In this document: one piece after another, positions 1 through 7,410 of the stretch | How positions within the stretch are numbered: the first letter of the stretch is position 1 | How the letters are laid out: each line of letters opens with the position of its first letter | Source: Lacrimispora defluvii | Lineage (GTDB): Bacteria; Bacillota; Clostridia; Lachnospirales; Lachnospiraceae | Direction of reading: 5' to 3' | DNA length: 64,000 nucleotides | Assembly: GCA_013036995.1 (NCBI GenBank) | Contig: JAAOXG010000039.1 | Coordinates: forward strand, 62,001-126,000 | Translations under genes and position numbers: made by a program | Notes under the pieces: generated by a model | What the model was told of the DNA's origin: nothing | The model's database searches: none | Seen by the model: the letters and a program-made list of their open reading frames with translations, nothing else

Positions 1-2522
1 CCCTTCATTCCGTCCCAGAATTTATCCATCATGTTTTTGCCGATCTGTGTCATTTCATCAAGCTTAAACACATCTTTAATTTTCTGCCAGATCTGATCAA
101 ACCACTCTTTGATTGCACTCCATTTTTCCTCTATTGTCCGCTTTACACTGTCCCAGATCTCTGATAATTTATCTCTTATGGCTTCGGAAACTTTTGTGAC
201 AATTTCCTGTATAGAGGCCCAAATATTTGACACAAAGGTTTTTATGCCATTCCAAATAAGTTCCCAGACAGATTTTATAACACCGAGGACAGTCTGTATT
301 AAAGAGTCAATAACATCCAGTACTGTAGATACGATATCCTTCATAGCATCCCAGATACCACCGAAGAATGTTTTTATTCCTTCCCAGGCAAGTTCCCAGT
401 CTCCTGTAAAAACTCCCACAATGAAATCCATAAGGCCGCCTAAAGCTGTTAATATGTCTCCTACAACTTTACTTACACCTTCAAAGAACCGAAAGAATCC
501 ATCTATCACATTCTGGACAAATTCTGCAATAATAGGAGCTGCCGCCTCCATAAACCAAATAATAAAGGGCTTTAACACGTTTTCCCAAAGCACCGATATT
601 GCATCTGCCACTTTTCCCGCAAACTCCACGAACTTATCAATCAGAGGGGACAAATATTCCTCTCGAAACGCCTGGAACTGTACGGATAGATTTGTAATGA
701 TAGGGAGGAAATATGTATTGTAAAGCTCCAGGAACTTTGTCGCTATATCTGTAAAACCCTGCTTAAACGAATCAAGCATTGGCTTGATATGAGTATCATA
801 GGTTTCATTGATTTTTGTAAATGCTTCATCAACAATTGATTTTATTTCGGAGAAAATAGGCTCTACTGCAGAAAATGTATCTTCAAGAGTCTGTTTAATA
901 AGATCCCTGTTTTGGATAAATGGGGCCGTTAAAGCATCTGAAACATCTCTTCCTATTTTTGTGGTCAGCTCCGTCACACCCATAAAGGCACTTGAAAAAA
1001 TGCCTATAACATCCGCTGTGATCTGCTTTGCATTGTCACTACGAAAAGCGGAAAAAATCGTTGCAAATGCGACGCTGAAATTACCCACAATGTCAGTAAT
1101 CTCCGCGCCAATATCAAACATGGATACCAGATAATCTTTAATCCTCTGACTGTTCTGCTCTAAGAACTTATTAATTCCACCAAGCAAATTATCTGCAAGT
1201 GTAGCCCCTATAGAAGCCATGCTGCCTGCAGCTTTTCCCAGATTTACGGCTATCCGGTTTCCCAATTCCTCAGCAGAAGCTAAAACCGTTGGATCCGTAA
1301 ATATCCCTTTGAGGTTCTGTCCGATACCTTGTATGGAATTCTGAATGCTGTCAATGACTGACATGTCTCCAAAACCGATACTAAATCCAGTCTTAAATAG
1401 ATCTTTCAGTTCTCGCGTTCTATCAATTAAAGCCTGGTACTTGTTGCTGGCTTCATCAACTCCTGAAGAATCTACTTCCCCCATATCAAACTCATCCGTA
1501 GCATAACCGCCAGCCCCTCCAGCGCCACCAGAGCTGTCGGATCCAGTATCCGGATTTATGACATTCAATTCATCAATACCGGTGGACATTCCCTTAATAT
1601 CTTTGGCCGCTTTCTTGGCAGCCGCACCGGTTCCGCTCACTGCTCCGGAAGCATTATCCGCCGAATCCGCAACAGCTTGTACGCTGGCGGTTGTGTCACT
1701 CTTTTTCCCCGTAACCAGTTCAGTAAAGGATTTAAAGGCATTGGCAAGGCTCATCAGCTTACCGATTATGGTATTGATCACCTGAATAACAGGAGTTAAT
1801 ACATTAATAAGTCCCTGACCTATGGTAGCTTTCAGGGAATCAAACTGCAAGCTTAAGATACGCACCTGATTGGCCCATTGGTCACTGGTTCGGCTAAAGT
1901 CACCCGTGGCAAGTGCCAGCTGATCCTGCACGAACTGATACCGCAGGGCTACCTTTTCAGCCTCGGACATTTTAGCCGTAACCTTACCGTATCCATTCGC
2001 CATGGCATAGGCATCAAGGGCATTCTGGGTCATTACAATACCCAGATCTTTAAGTGTCTCTGTCTCACCAGTGAATACGGACTTCAGCTTTGTATAAGCC
2101 TCGTCCTGTGACAGATTGTAAAAGGAGGCAACATCTCCGGCCAGACCGGTCAGAGTGGTTGACATATCATAAGCAGCGCTTTCTGAGAAGCCAAAAGCTT
2201 TCGCCATGGCTCCAAATGTACCCGTGAATTTCTTAGCCATTGTTTCGGAAAGCCCAAACGAAAGCGCTGCATTCTTGGCAAAGGCATCAATCTGTTTCGA
2301 CATCTTAGGAAATGTCACATCAACAACGTTCTGAACCTCGGTCAGATCCGATCCCAGTTCAATTGCACTCTTACCAAAATCTATAATCTTCTTTATAGCA
2401 AAAGCCGCCGCCAGAGCCGCTCCTGCCTTTTTGGCCAGTCCCTGGATACCGGCCATCTGCCTATTGAAATTATTTTGATTAACGACAAGATCGAGCCCGA
2501 TCTGCCCTACACTGTCAGCCAA
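1..2522 (-). CDS. Phage tail tape measure protein (N-terminal 840 residues, cut by window edge)
   Basis: The tape measure sets tail length and is expected to form the central rod of the tail before DNA ejection. The frame stays open from a TTG at 2522, preceded by AGGTAGGTGG, to the left edge. The N-terminal part (M..AGIQGLAKKAGAALAAAFA) is the usual Ala-rich start of siphovirus tape measures. A Gly/Ser/Asp linker lies near residues 320-345. The part nearest the left edge (positions about 1-450) carries tryptophan-spaced helical repeats such as IWNGIK, IWDSVK and FWDGMK, typical of this family. It lies directly downstream of the tail assembly chaperones, the normal position. The C-terminus is outside the window, so total length is unknown. 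Confidence 0.93.
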   Translation of the reverse strand, partial: MADSVGQIGLDLVVNQNNFNRQMAGIQGLAKKAGAALAAAFAIKKIIDFGKSAIELGSDLTEVQNVVDVTFPKMSKQIDAFAKNAALSFGLSETMAKKFTGTFGAMAKAFGFSESAAYDMSTTLTGLAGDVASFYNLSQDEAYTKLKSVFTGETETLKDLGIVMTQNALDAYAMANGYGKVTAKMSEAEKVALRYQFVQDQLALATGDFSRTSDQWANQVRILSLQFDSLKATIGQGLINVLTPVIQVINTIIGKLMSLANAFKSFTELVTGKKSDTTASVQAVADSADNASGAVSGTGAAAKKAAKDIKGMSTGIDELNVINPDTGSDSSGGAGGAGGYATDEFDMGEVDSSGVDEASNKYQALIDRTRELKDLFKTGFSIGFGDMSVIDSIQNSIQGIGQNLKGIFTDPTVLASAEELGNRIAVNLGKAAGSMASIGATLADNLLGGINKFLEQNSQRIKDYLVSMFDIGAEITDIVGNFSVAFATIFSAFRSDNAKQITADVIGIFSSAFMGVTELTTKIGRDVSDALTAPFIQNRDLIKQTLEDTFSAVEPIFSEIKSIVDEAFTKINETYDTHIKPMLDSFKQGFTDIATKFLELYNTYFLPIITNLSVQFQAFREEYLSPLIDKFVEFAGKVADAISVLWENVLKPFIIWFMEAAAPIIAEFVQNVIDGFFRFFEGVSKVVGDILTALGGLMDFIVGVFTGDWELAWEGIKTFFGGIWDAMKDIVSTVLDVIDSLIQTVLGVIKSVWELIWNGIKTFVSNIWASIQEIVTKVSEAIRDKLSEIWDSVKRTIEEKWSAIKEWFDQIWQKIKDVFKLDEMTQIGKNMMDKFWDGMK

Positions 2523-2571
2523 CTATACCACCTACCTTTATCTGCATCAGACAGACATCGGCACAGTGGCA

Positions 2572-2733
2572 CTACTTGTCTTTGTTAATTATCAGTTCAA
2601 AATCTCTCTTACAGTGCCTTGCTTTGCACCGTATAAAAACTCCCTTGCAGGATGCGTTCTTTTTATCGTATAAGATATTTTGTTCGTATCCACAATGAGG
2701 ACATTTTACTTTAGTCTTTTCAATTATAATCAC
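2572..2733 (-). CDS. Small phage zinc-ribbon protein (about 50 aa)
   Basis: A short open frame between the chaperone and tape measure genes encodes CPHC followed 14 residues later by single Cys, then C-x4-H-C near the C-terminus, an arrangement expected to bind zinc. It resembles the small Com-like cysteine-rich proteins of phages, but the function is unknown. The start is unusual. GTG at 2733 overlaps the upstream TGA but has a badly placed ribosome site. The GGAGG within the upstream stop region is ideally spaced for an ATT codon four codons in. I give the GTG as the outer limit. The frame is real by its conserved-looking Cys pattern and its tight packing. Confidence 0.6.
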   Translation of the reverse strand: MIIIEKTKVKCPHCGYEQNILYDKKNASCKGVFIRCKARHCKRDFELIINKDK

Positions 2734-3068
2734 CTCCCGCACAGCTGCGAAAACATCTGCTCCAGGGCTTTCATTTCCTGATCATAGGTTTCCGGTGGCA
2801 TTGTTTCTGCTTTCCGGTTTCTCCATGCATCATATATGCGTTTCTGGTCTTTGTTAAAGTTCTTGATAACATTCTTGTCTGTCTCTGATCGGATTGCTAC
2901 CATACGCCCAAGAGGGGTTTCCGGGTCGATTCCAGAAAGGAGAGACTTAAATTCATCCCAACTTACAGACTCAAACTCTTTTGTGCGAATACGCAACCCG
3001 TACTGCGAAAGGAAGCTGGAAATGATAAGATCCCAGTCCTCAAACAGATCGTAGTACGGGTCACTGCT
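2730..3068 (-). CDS. Tail assembly chaperone, second frame (frameshift extension, Gp15-like)
   Basis: This 112-residue frame begins SSDPYYDLFEDWDLI and continues to a TGA at 2730. The LFEDWDLI region is the conserved start of the downstream chaperone domain, but no ATG, GTG or TTG precedes it in frame. The first such codon, TTG at 2996, lies beyond it and lacks a ribosome site. The frame therefore most likely reaches the ribosome by frameshift from the preceding chaperone gene, as in lambda G/GT-type systems. The fused product would be about 210 residues. Such fusions act transiently with the tape measure during tail assembly and are absent from the virion. The stop overlaps the following zinc-ribbon frame. 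Confidence 0.8.
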   Translation of the reverse strand, partial: SSDPYYDLFEDWDLIISSFLSQYGLRIRTKEFESVSWDEFKSLLSGIDPETPLGRMVAIRSETDKNVIKNFNKDQKRIYDAWRNRKAETMPPETYDQEMKALEQMFSQLCGR

Positions 3069-3360
3069 CTCCCTGGCTGCCTACTCCTCCTACAATCAGA
3101 CCAACAGCCTCCTGGACGACCACGATTAAATCATTAAAACTAAGTCCCAGCTTTTCAATTTCTTTCTTAGATTTTTCTGGAAACATCATGTCATAGGTTT
3201 TTAAAATCTCACTCACTCCTGGATCATCAGAGCCCATAAGTCCCATAACCTTTAACATGGTGGGTGCATCTGCATTAACTTCCAGTTTCTTTCCTTTAAT
3301 CATCAAAGAGGGATTTCCCTCAAATGTAAGTTTCTCTGTAATATCAACCATTTTGGCCAT
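3061..3360 (-). CDS. Tail assembly chaperone, first frame
   Basis: This 99-residue protein lies between the tail tube gene and the tape measure, where siphoviruses encode chaperones that coat the tape measure until the tube polymerises. The start is the ATG at 3360 (MAKMVDITEKLTFEGN), preceded by AAAGGAGATAAG. An in-frame TTG 18 bases upstream overlaps that ribosome site and is not preferred. The sequence is rich in Lys, Glu and Met, with an alpha/beta N-terminal half and a helical C-terminal half ending GVGSQGEQ. A terminator-like hairpin lies just upstream, between this gene and the tail tube gene, so expression is probably lower than that of the tube. The assignment rests on position, size and the frameshift partner. 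Confidence 0.8.
   Translation of the reverse strand: MAKMVDITEKLTFEGNPSLMIKGKKLEVNADAPTMLKVMGLMGSDDPGVSEILKTYDMMFPEKSKKEIEKLGLSFNDLIVVVQEAVGLIVGGVGSQGEQ
3064..3075 (-). other. Candidate -2 programmed frameshift site
   Basis: At the end of the first chaperone gene the zero frame reads CAG GGA GAG CAG TGA. A two-base backward slip of the GAG tRNA re-pairs exactly on the overlapping GAG in GGAGAG (3072-3067), and the ribosome then reads AGC AGT GAC CCG, the frame of the second chaperone domain. A -2 shift is what phage Mu uses between its equivalent genes. The slip is inferred from frame geometry; the conserved sequence of the second frame is direct. Confidence 0.6.
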
Positions 3361-3373
3361 AATCTTATCTCCT

Positions 3374-3406
3374 TTCAAAAAGAGCCAGGTCTTATTCTCC
3401 TGGCTC
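3374..3406 (-). terminator. Intrinsic terminator after tail tube gene
   Basis: An 8-bp stem GAGCCAGG / CCTGGCTC with a 9-nt loop is followed by five T on the minus strand. It lies directly before the chaperone ribosome site. Its left arm coincides with the last codons of the -1 extension of the tail tube protein, so ribosomes translating the long form would pass through the hairpin. Confidence 0.75.
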
Positions 3407-3487
3407 TACATCTGGTTCTTTATTTTCTTCTGGTTCTTCTGAATCCGCGGGTGGCGCAGGATCTACGCTCCCGCCTGGGTAAAATTT
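3392..3487 (-). other. Candidate -1 frameshift extension of the tail tube protein
   Basis: The codons CCA AAT TTT ACC near the end of the tail tube gene contain the classical slippery heptamer A AAT TTT (3487-3481). A -1 slip leads into 29 further codons, ending at TAA 3394-3392. They encode a Gly-Gly linker followed by an acidic, proline-rich tail (for example DPAPPADSEEPEE). The zero frame stops only six codons after the heptamer. The long form would be 169 residues against 145. Proline-rich extensions of tail tube proteins made by frameshift are known in lactococcal phages; use of this site is inferred. Confidence 0.65.
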
Positions 3488-3900
3488 GGCTTGCCCTTAC
3501 ACTTTACTTCAAACTCCAGAGCATCAACCGCCGTGCTGTCGCCGCCGGCAGGAGTGGTTACATTGATGATCGCATCAAAAGTGACCTTTGCACCAGAAGG
3601 CATTTCCCACTCAAACGGTGCTACCACATCATTGCCAGATTTCCATGCAAGGCCGGCAACATAATCATTACCCGGATCTCCATAAGTACGTTTTCCTTGG
3701 AAGGAGAATGACAGTTTTTTACTGGTCATCATAGCGTCCCCCCAGCCCTCATGCTCCATTGCGTTCCACTCTTCCACGCCACCTTCAATACTGGGGGCAA
3801 AATTCGTCAGGTTGGCAATCATGGTCATTGTATCCTTAAGCCCATTTAATCCAACCTTAAACTTGTTGTTATTTACTGGGTATACCTTTGCGTCTCCCAT
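3463..3900 (-). CDS. Major tail (tube) protein
   Basis: This 145-residue protein should polymerise into hexameric rings that form the phage tail tube. The start is ATG 3900 (MGDAKVYPVNNNKF), since AGGTGATATTA lies just upstream; the ORF extends three codons further without a better site. The sequence is beta-rich with a GGVEEWNAMEHEGW segment and a FSFQGKRTYGDPGNDY segment, as in short tail tube proteins of Gram-positive phages. It follows minor capsid protein 3 and is followed by a terminator and the chaperone genes. A slippery heptamer near its 3' end suggests a second, C-terminally extended form. Identity rests on size, position and sequence style. Confidence 0.85.
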   Translation of the reverse strand: MGDAKVYPVNNNKFKVGLNGLKDTMTMIANLTNFAPSIEGGVEEWNAMEHEGWGDAMMTSKKLSFSFQGKRTYGDPGNDYVAGLAWKSGNDVVAPFEWEMPSGAKVTFDAIINVTTPAGGDSTAVDALEFEVKCKGKPNFTQAGA

Positions 3901-3905
3901 TAATA

Positions 3906-4313
3906 TCACCTGTTCCTTTCATAAATAAAATCCAGCCAAATCACATATTCATACACTCCACTATCATCTGAACCAACGTCCTGCGGTTCAGGAACCATCA
4001 AGCTCAGATAATTGATAGGGGTATCTCCTATGGTAAGGCTGGTTACACATCTTAGTTTCTCAAACAACTCAAAAGCCGCCCTCTCTGTCTCGTCCTTGCT
4101 TTTATTCCAGTGAACGAGTAAAGAAACCGGCTTTGTATCGTAGGTGGTGCATTCCAGTCCGCCAATGGCGATATTTGCAGGTCCGGACCGCGGCCGGCTA
4201 TAAACTCCAATGGATTTCTGACTTTTATTATCCAGCTTTCCCATATAGACATTGTCGTCTGCAGCAATGTTTAAACTGGAGATATACTGGCGGATATCTT
4301 TTAAAGATAGCAT
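3906..4313 (-). CDS. Minor capsid protein 3-like (tail terminator/completion)
   Basis: This 135-residue protein resembles the phage minor capsid protein 3 family, which lies between the minor capsid 2 and tail tube genes and probably caps or completes the tail at the connector. ATG 4313 overlaps the upstream stop as TGATG, which suggests translational coupling; a GTG one codon upstream is the alternative. The features seen are an N-terminal helix (LKDIRQYISSL), a VYMGKLDNK strand and a C-terminal YEYVIWLDFIYERNR segment. The stop lies within the ribosome site of the tail tube gene. Function is inferred from gene order (capsid 1, 2, 3, tube). Confidence 0.7.
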   Translation of the reverse strand: MLSLKDIRQYISSLNIAADDNVYMGKLDNKSQKSIGVYSRPRSGPANIAIGGLECTTYDTKPVSLLVHWNKSKDETERAAFELFEKLRCVTSLTIGDTPINYLSLMVPEPQDVGSDDSGVYEYVIWLDFIYERNR

Positions 4314-4693
4314 CACACATCACCTACTTTCTTATATAACTTCTTAAATTCCTTTGGCGCAAAATCTGCCTTGCTCCCTCCAGGCAACCAATCTTCATAC
4401 CACCGTCCTTTTGCATTTGGATTCTCATGGGTCTGGAAGTTATATTCTGGGTGGTAATAGAGTCTCCTCACATATGGGGTACTGGTCACCAACTGTACTT
4501 TTCCTTTTGATGACTCCACATAATCAGGAGCAAAACTCTCATTCTGCATATTACCAATTTTAAACGGCATAACCTGCGCCTGAACAACCTCCGTGTGTAA
4601 TGCATCGGCGGTCATTTCTAATGCCGTTACGGCGGCCTGCGTTAGCTGCCGGATCCGTGGCATATTCATTTTCACTGTAGATTTGACCTGCAT
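4313..4693 (-). CDS. Minor capsid protein 2-like
   Basis: This 126-residue protein fits the minor capsid 2 family, in which a helical N-terminus is followed by a segment like MPFKIGNMQNESF and a tyrosine-rich core (here PYVRRLYYHPEYNF). The start is ATG 4693 (MQVKSTVKMNM), with GGAGGTAATCTG directly upstream. The upstream gene's TGA overlaps this ATG as TGATG. The C-terminus is Lys-rich (FAPKEFKKLYKKVGDV). It lies between the minor capsid 1 and 3 genes, where head-tail joining proteins are encoded. The exact structural place in the virion is not visible from sequence. Confidence 0.72.
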   Translation of the reverse strand: MQVKSTVKMNMPRIRQLTQAAVTALEMTADALHTEVVQAQVMPFKIGNMQNESFAPDYVESSKGKVQLVTSTPYVRRLYYHPEYNFQTHENPNAKGRWYEDWLPGGSKADFAPKEFKKLYKKVGDV

Positions 4694-5031
4694 CAGATTA
4701 CCTCCAGGGTGCAAAAATTCACTGTCCCGTCCGGATTCCGGTTCTTTGTTCCCTGCTCGATCCGTCTCTCTTCCCCAAATATAGTAACGGTACCCCCGCT
4801 TAAGGTTGGGAAGTCTGGCGCGATATCACCAGGAAACATAGCTGTGCCGGTTATCTGAACCAGCTTTTTTTCTGCTGTGAGAATTGTCTTTGACCGGTCC
4901 TGAAAATTGCACTTCAGATCCAGTTCAGCCTTGTATTTTGGCTCTCCCAGATTATTAGTTTCCTCACTTTCCAGGTGAACGTGAATTTTTGTCTTACACA
5001 GGCTTTTCGGCACTAAACATGGGTATTTCAT
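4693..5031 (-). CDS. Minor capsid protein 1-like (head-tail joining)
   Basis: This 112-residue protein begins MKYPCLVPKSLCKTKIHV and ends DGTVNFCTLEVI, matching the small beta-rich minor capsid 1 family encoded before minor capsid 2 in Gram-positive siphoviruses. It is expected to act at the head-tail junction (stopper or adaptor). Two Cys lie in the first 12 residues and one near the C-terminus. It starts four bases after the upstream gene ends, and its TGA overlaps the next ATG. The assignment uses the order connector, minor capsid 1, 2, 3, tail tube, which is unbroken here. Confidence 0.7.
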   Translation of the reverse strand: MKYPCLVPKSLCKTKIHVHLESEETNNLGEPKYKAELDLKCNFQDRSKTILTAEKKLVQITGTAMFPGDIAPDFPTLSGGTVTIFGEERRIEQGTKNRNPDGTVNFCTLEVI

Positions 5032-5035
5032 AGAT

Positions 5036-5422
5036 TCACCTCGCTAACCGGCAGCATAGGCCAGTCTGGGACAGCTGTGCATATACATCACGCTTCATGG
5101 CAACACCTTTATCCATGAACACATTCCAAGAGCTCCCAAACTGCGCAGATACTCCATTGATACTATAACTGGATAAGATCGTGTTGATCTCGTCAGCATT
5201 TTCATGTTCAAAGTCCGCCTGCTGACATACCACTTCCTGAATGACTTCCTGTTGAAACTCGGTCAAACTGGAAAATCCCCGACCCACAATTCTATTGTAA
5301 GTCAGGGAATCAATATGGCGACTGGCTTGGCGGAGTGCTCTTTCCTGCTCATCTTCTGGTACTGTTCTGCCTTTATAAATTTCTTTGTAATAATCCGGTG
5401 TTACATAGGGGACATAGGCCAT
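5036..5422 (-). CDS. Phage head-tail connector (head completion) protein
   Basis: This 128-residue protein has a helical core with the pattern ALRQASRHIDSLTYNRIVGRGFSSLTEFQQEVIQEVVCQQADF, typical of gp6/gp15-like connectors that extend the portal. The N-terminus (MAYVPYVTPDYYKEIYKG) also fits that family. I prefer ATG 5422, with GGTGAG four bases upstream; GTG 5431 is possible and overlaps the previous stop. It lies between a small acidic protein after the capsid gene and minor capsid 1. Connector function is inferred from helical pattern and position. Confidence 0.75.
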   Translation of the reverse strand: MAYVPYVTPDYYKEIYKGRTVPEDEQERALRQASRHIDSLTYNRIVGRGFSSLTEFQQEVIQEVVCQQADFEHENADEINTILSSYSINGVSAQFGSSWNVFMDKGVAMKRDVYAQLSQTGLCCRLAR

Positions 5423-5423
5423 C

Positions 5424-5696
5424 TTACTCACCGGCCTTCTGGTTCGCAGATTTTCCTTTCTTTACTTCCTTATCAGGTTCTTTCTCTGCAGAATCTTCCG
5501 GGGCTTCGGGATTCTCCTCTTGAGGTTTCCCCGGATCTTCCGCAGGATCTCCTAATTCTGGCATATCCTCTAATTCATACCCATGGCTTTTGAACCAATT
5601 TAATAATCGGAGATCTGTTGTCTCTCCCACGCCGTTTAAAAAAGGTACGCTGGCAGACGTACCTGTATACTGTTTGTTGGGTGCAAATACTTTCAT
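5424..5696 (-). CDS. Small virion-region protein with acidic C-terminal tail
   Basis: This 90-residue protein has a compact N-terminal half (MKVFAPNKQYTGTSASVPFLNGVGETTDLRLLNWFKSHGYE) that looks like a short helix-extended-loop-helix fold. A low-complexity tail of Pro, Glu, Asp and Lys follows. It has a strong ribosome site (AAGGAGGGTTTTCC) 13 bases after the major capsid stop. Proteins of this type commonly sit between capsid and connector genes in clostridial phages. Their role is not known to me; decoration or head stabilisation is possible. The stop overlaps the possible GTG start of the connector gene. Confidence 0.65.
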   Translation of the reverse strand: MKVFAPNKQYTGTSASVPFLNGVGETTDLRLLNWFKSHGYELEDMPELGDPAEDPGKPQEENPEAPEDSAEKEPDKEVKKGKSANQKAGE

Positions 5697-5708
5697 GGAA
5701 AACCCTCC

Positions 5709-6668
5709 TTATTTTACTTTAATATTACGGAATGCCCCAGCGGCTTTGGAAGCCTTTAAGGCGATTGCTGCATTCATTTCCACTTCACCGGTCTTCACTG
5801 CTCCTGCCGTTGTAAAGTCAGGAAGCCAGGTCTGCACCGGAGCTACTCCTGCAAAGGAAACACCGTGAAGTCCATCAAGTGCCAGTCTTGCTGCAAAGAG
5901 GGATGTGGTACCTTTGGTTGCGTCAATGTTTACCACTTCATCATTAGTTCCCGGTTTTGCCCCCAGATCTACGAAAGGAATATTTCCGTAGGCTTCCACG
6001 TTGGTCCCCCAGTCGCTCTTTGTTACCTGATACATTGAGGCACGTCTTGCGCACGCTCTCAATTTAGAGATTAGTTTGGTATTGCCTGCAATGAAAGAGG
6101 GTTCTCCATCAAGTCCGCGGAGGAATTCATCGAGCATATCCAGAAAGTACTGGAAATTATCCGTCACCATCTGGGATGTGGATAAATCAATAGTGGACGA
6201 TCCAACATTGTACTCTGTTGAACTGCCAGCTAAGGCTTTTTCCAGACCATCAAAAGCGTTGCTGTCCACTGCACTGTCACCGTTAATAAAGGTATCATTA
6301 AACAATGCCTGAGCCGCCTTGATTTTCTGGGACTGCTGTAAATCGATTTCAGATACGATACCGCCCATATTGGCGATAACACGGTCGATCTGATAGGATC
6401 CACCAAATACCTTAATATCCACAGAATGACGTTCCTTGGTCACCTCATGAGGTGTATACTCCTTATTAATCTCACGGAACTGCGCCGTAGGCTGTGTTTT
6501 CAGTCTGGTGTAGGAATAAGTAGGGGTTGCTCCGCCTCCGGTTGGGGAAACAGCATCATCGAACGTGATATGATCCAGGATCCAGTTGGACTTTCTGAAT
6601 TCATCAATTACCCCGATCTGCAGGTCGTCCTGCACATTTTTTCTTGCTTCTTCTAACGTAATAGCCAT
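5709..6668 (-). CDS. Major capsid protein (HK97-fold type)
   Basis: This 319-residue protein forms the icosahedral shell. It is the only protein of the right size between the scaffold and connector genes, with AAGGAGATGAATAACT before ATG 6668. Family-like features are the helical N-terminal arm (ITLEEARKNVQDDLQIGVIDEFRK), a KVFGGSYQIDRVIANMGGI segment, the FINGDSAVDSNAFDGLEKAL region that often precedes the A-domain, and a C-terminal GEVEMNAAIALKASKAAGAF strand. There is no N-terminal protease-delta domain; a separate scaffold gene upstream serves that role. Confidence 0.9.
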   Translation of the reverse strand: MAITLEEARKNVQDDLQIGVIDEFRKSNWILDHITFDDAVSPTGGGATPTYSYTRLKTQPTAQFREINKEYTPHEVTKERHSVDIKVFGGSYQIDRVIANMGGIVSEIDLQQSQKIKAAQALFNDTFINGDSAVDSNAFDGLEKALAGSSTEYNVGSSTIDLSTSQMVTDNFQYFLDMLDEFLRGLDGEPSFIAGNTKLISKLRACARRASMYQVTKSDWGTNVEAYGNIPFVDLGAKPGTNDEVVNIDATKGTTSLFAARLALDGLHGVSFAGVAPVQTWLPDFTTAGAVKTGEVEMNAAIALKASKAAGAFRNIKVK

Positions 6669-6689
6669 AGTTATTCATCTCCTTAATTT

Positions 6690-7295
6690 TTATTTAGACG
6701 GCATCTGTGCCTGAAGCGCTGCTTCAATGGCAGATTTCATATTTACCTTTCCATCATCGGTTGTAGTTGTTGTCTGAGTCTGCTGACCTGGAGCTCCCAG
6801 AGGACGAAAACCAGTATTTTTTGCTGGTTCTGCCTTTACTTCCTTAAATAGAAACGGTTTCGATTCCTTAATGGACTTTAACTGCTCCTCCAAACCAGTT
6901 ACCTTCCCATCATCAGAAAGGATCAGTTTGGATTTGTCAAATAAGCCAGTTACCAAATCTGCGTCCTGAGCAGACTCAGAAATAGCCAGCTTAATTGCAG
7001 TGGAAAGCTTCAACTCCTTCATGTCAGCTTCGTTTTTCTCCACTGCCGCTTTGTTCTCAGCCTGCAGGGTTTCAATCTGTTTTTTCAGTTCCGCATTGTC
7101 CCCGCTGTTCTTCTTTAAATCTTCCAGCTGCTTATCCCTGTCTTTGATATCCTTTTCAAGCTGTCCTTTTGCCTGATTGGCTGCGTCATAATCAGTTTTA
7201 GGTACATAAGATTCCAGCTCCTTTTTCGAAGCCTCTGCCGCTTTGGCTGCCTGATCCTCACTAATTCCCAGTGCAATAAATTCTTCTTTCTTCAT
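6690..7295 (-). CDS. Phage scaffolding protein (Gp20-like)
   Basis: This 201-residue protein has the typical scaffold layout. A short N-terminal domain (MKKEEFIALGISEDQAAKAA) is followed by a long charged coiled coil (about residues 35-105, AKGQLEKDIKDRDKQLEDLKK and onward). A conserved AISESAQDADLVTGLFD segment comes next, then a disordered Gly/Thr-rich stretch and a C-terminal capsid-binding helix. ATG 7295 has AAAGGATGAGATC upstream; a TTG 21 bases earlier is not preferred. The protein should guide capsid assembly and then leave or be degraded. It lies directly before the major capsid gene. Confidence 0.9.
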   Translation of the reverse strand: MKKEEFIALGISEDQAAKAAEASKKELESYVPKTDYDAANQAKGQLEKDIKDRDKQLEDLKKNSGDNAELKKQIETLQAENKAAVEKNEADMKELKLSTAIKLAISESAQDADLVTGLFDKSKLILSDDGKVTGLEEQLKSIKESKPFLFKEVKAEPAKNTGFRPLGAPGQQTQTTTTTDDGKVNMKSAIEAALQAQMPSK

Positions 7296-7328
7296 GATCT
7301 CATCCTTTCTATGCAATAAAATAACGCC

Positions 7329-7340
7329 CAGGATATCCTG
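7329..7340. repeat. 12-bp palindrome CAGGATATCCTG in scaffold leader
   Basis: A perfect palindrome lies 34 bases upstream of the scaffold start. The identical 12-mer occurs once more in the window, at 17843-17854, in the leader of the phage C5 methyltransferase gene. Two copies in leaders of the same prophage suggest a shared binding or modification site; chance is not excluded. Confidence 0.5.
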
Positions 7341-7410
7341 CGCGCTTTACCAGTAACAATATTTAATTATTTCGGATCCTCTCTTATCCGGTGCATACTG
7401 CCTCCGATCT

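Noticed and set aside
109-1785. Rightward ORFs of 60-200 codons opposite the tape measure gene
   Set aside because: They lie in an antisense frame of a clear phage gene, have no ribosome sites and encode Ser/Thr-rich sequence typical of reverse frames.
7371-7400. 9-codon leader peptide upstream of the scaffold gene
   Set aside because: GGAGG and ATG are well spaced, but nine codons without conservation data are not enough to call a gene.
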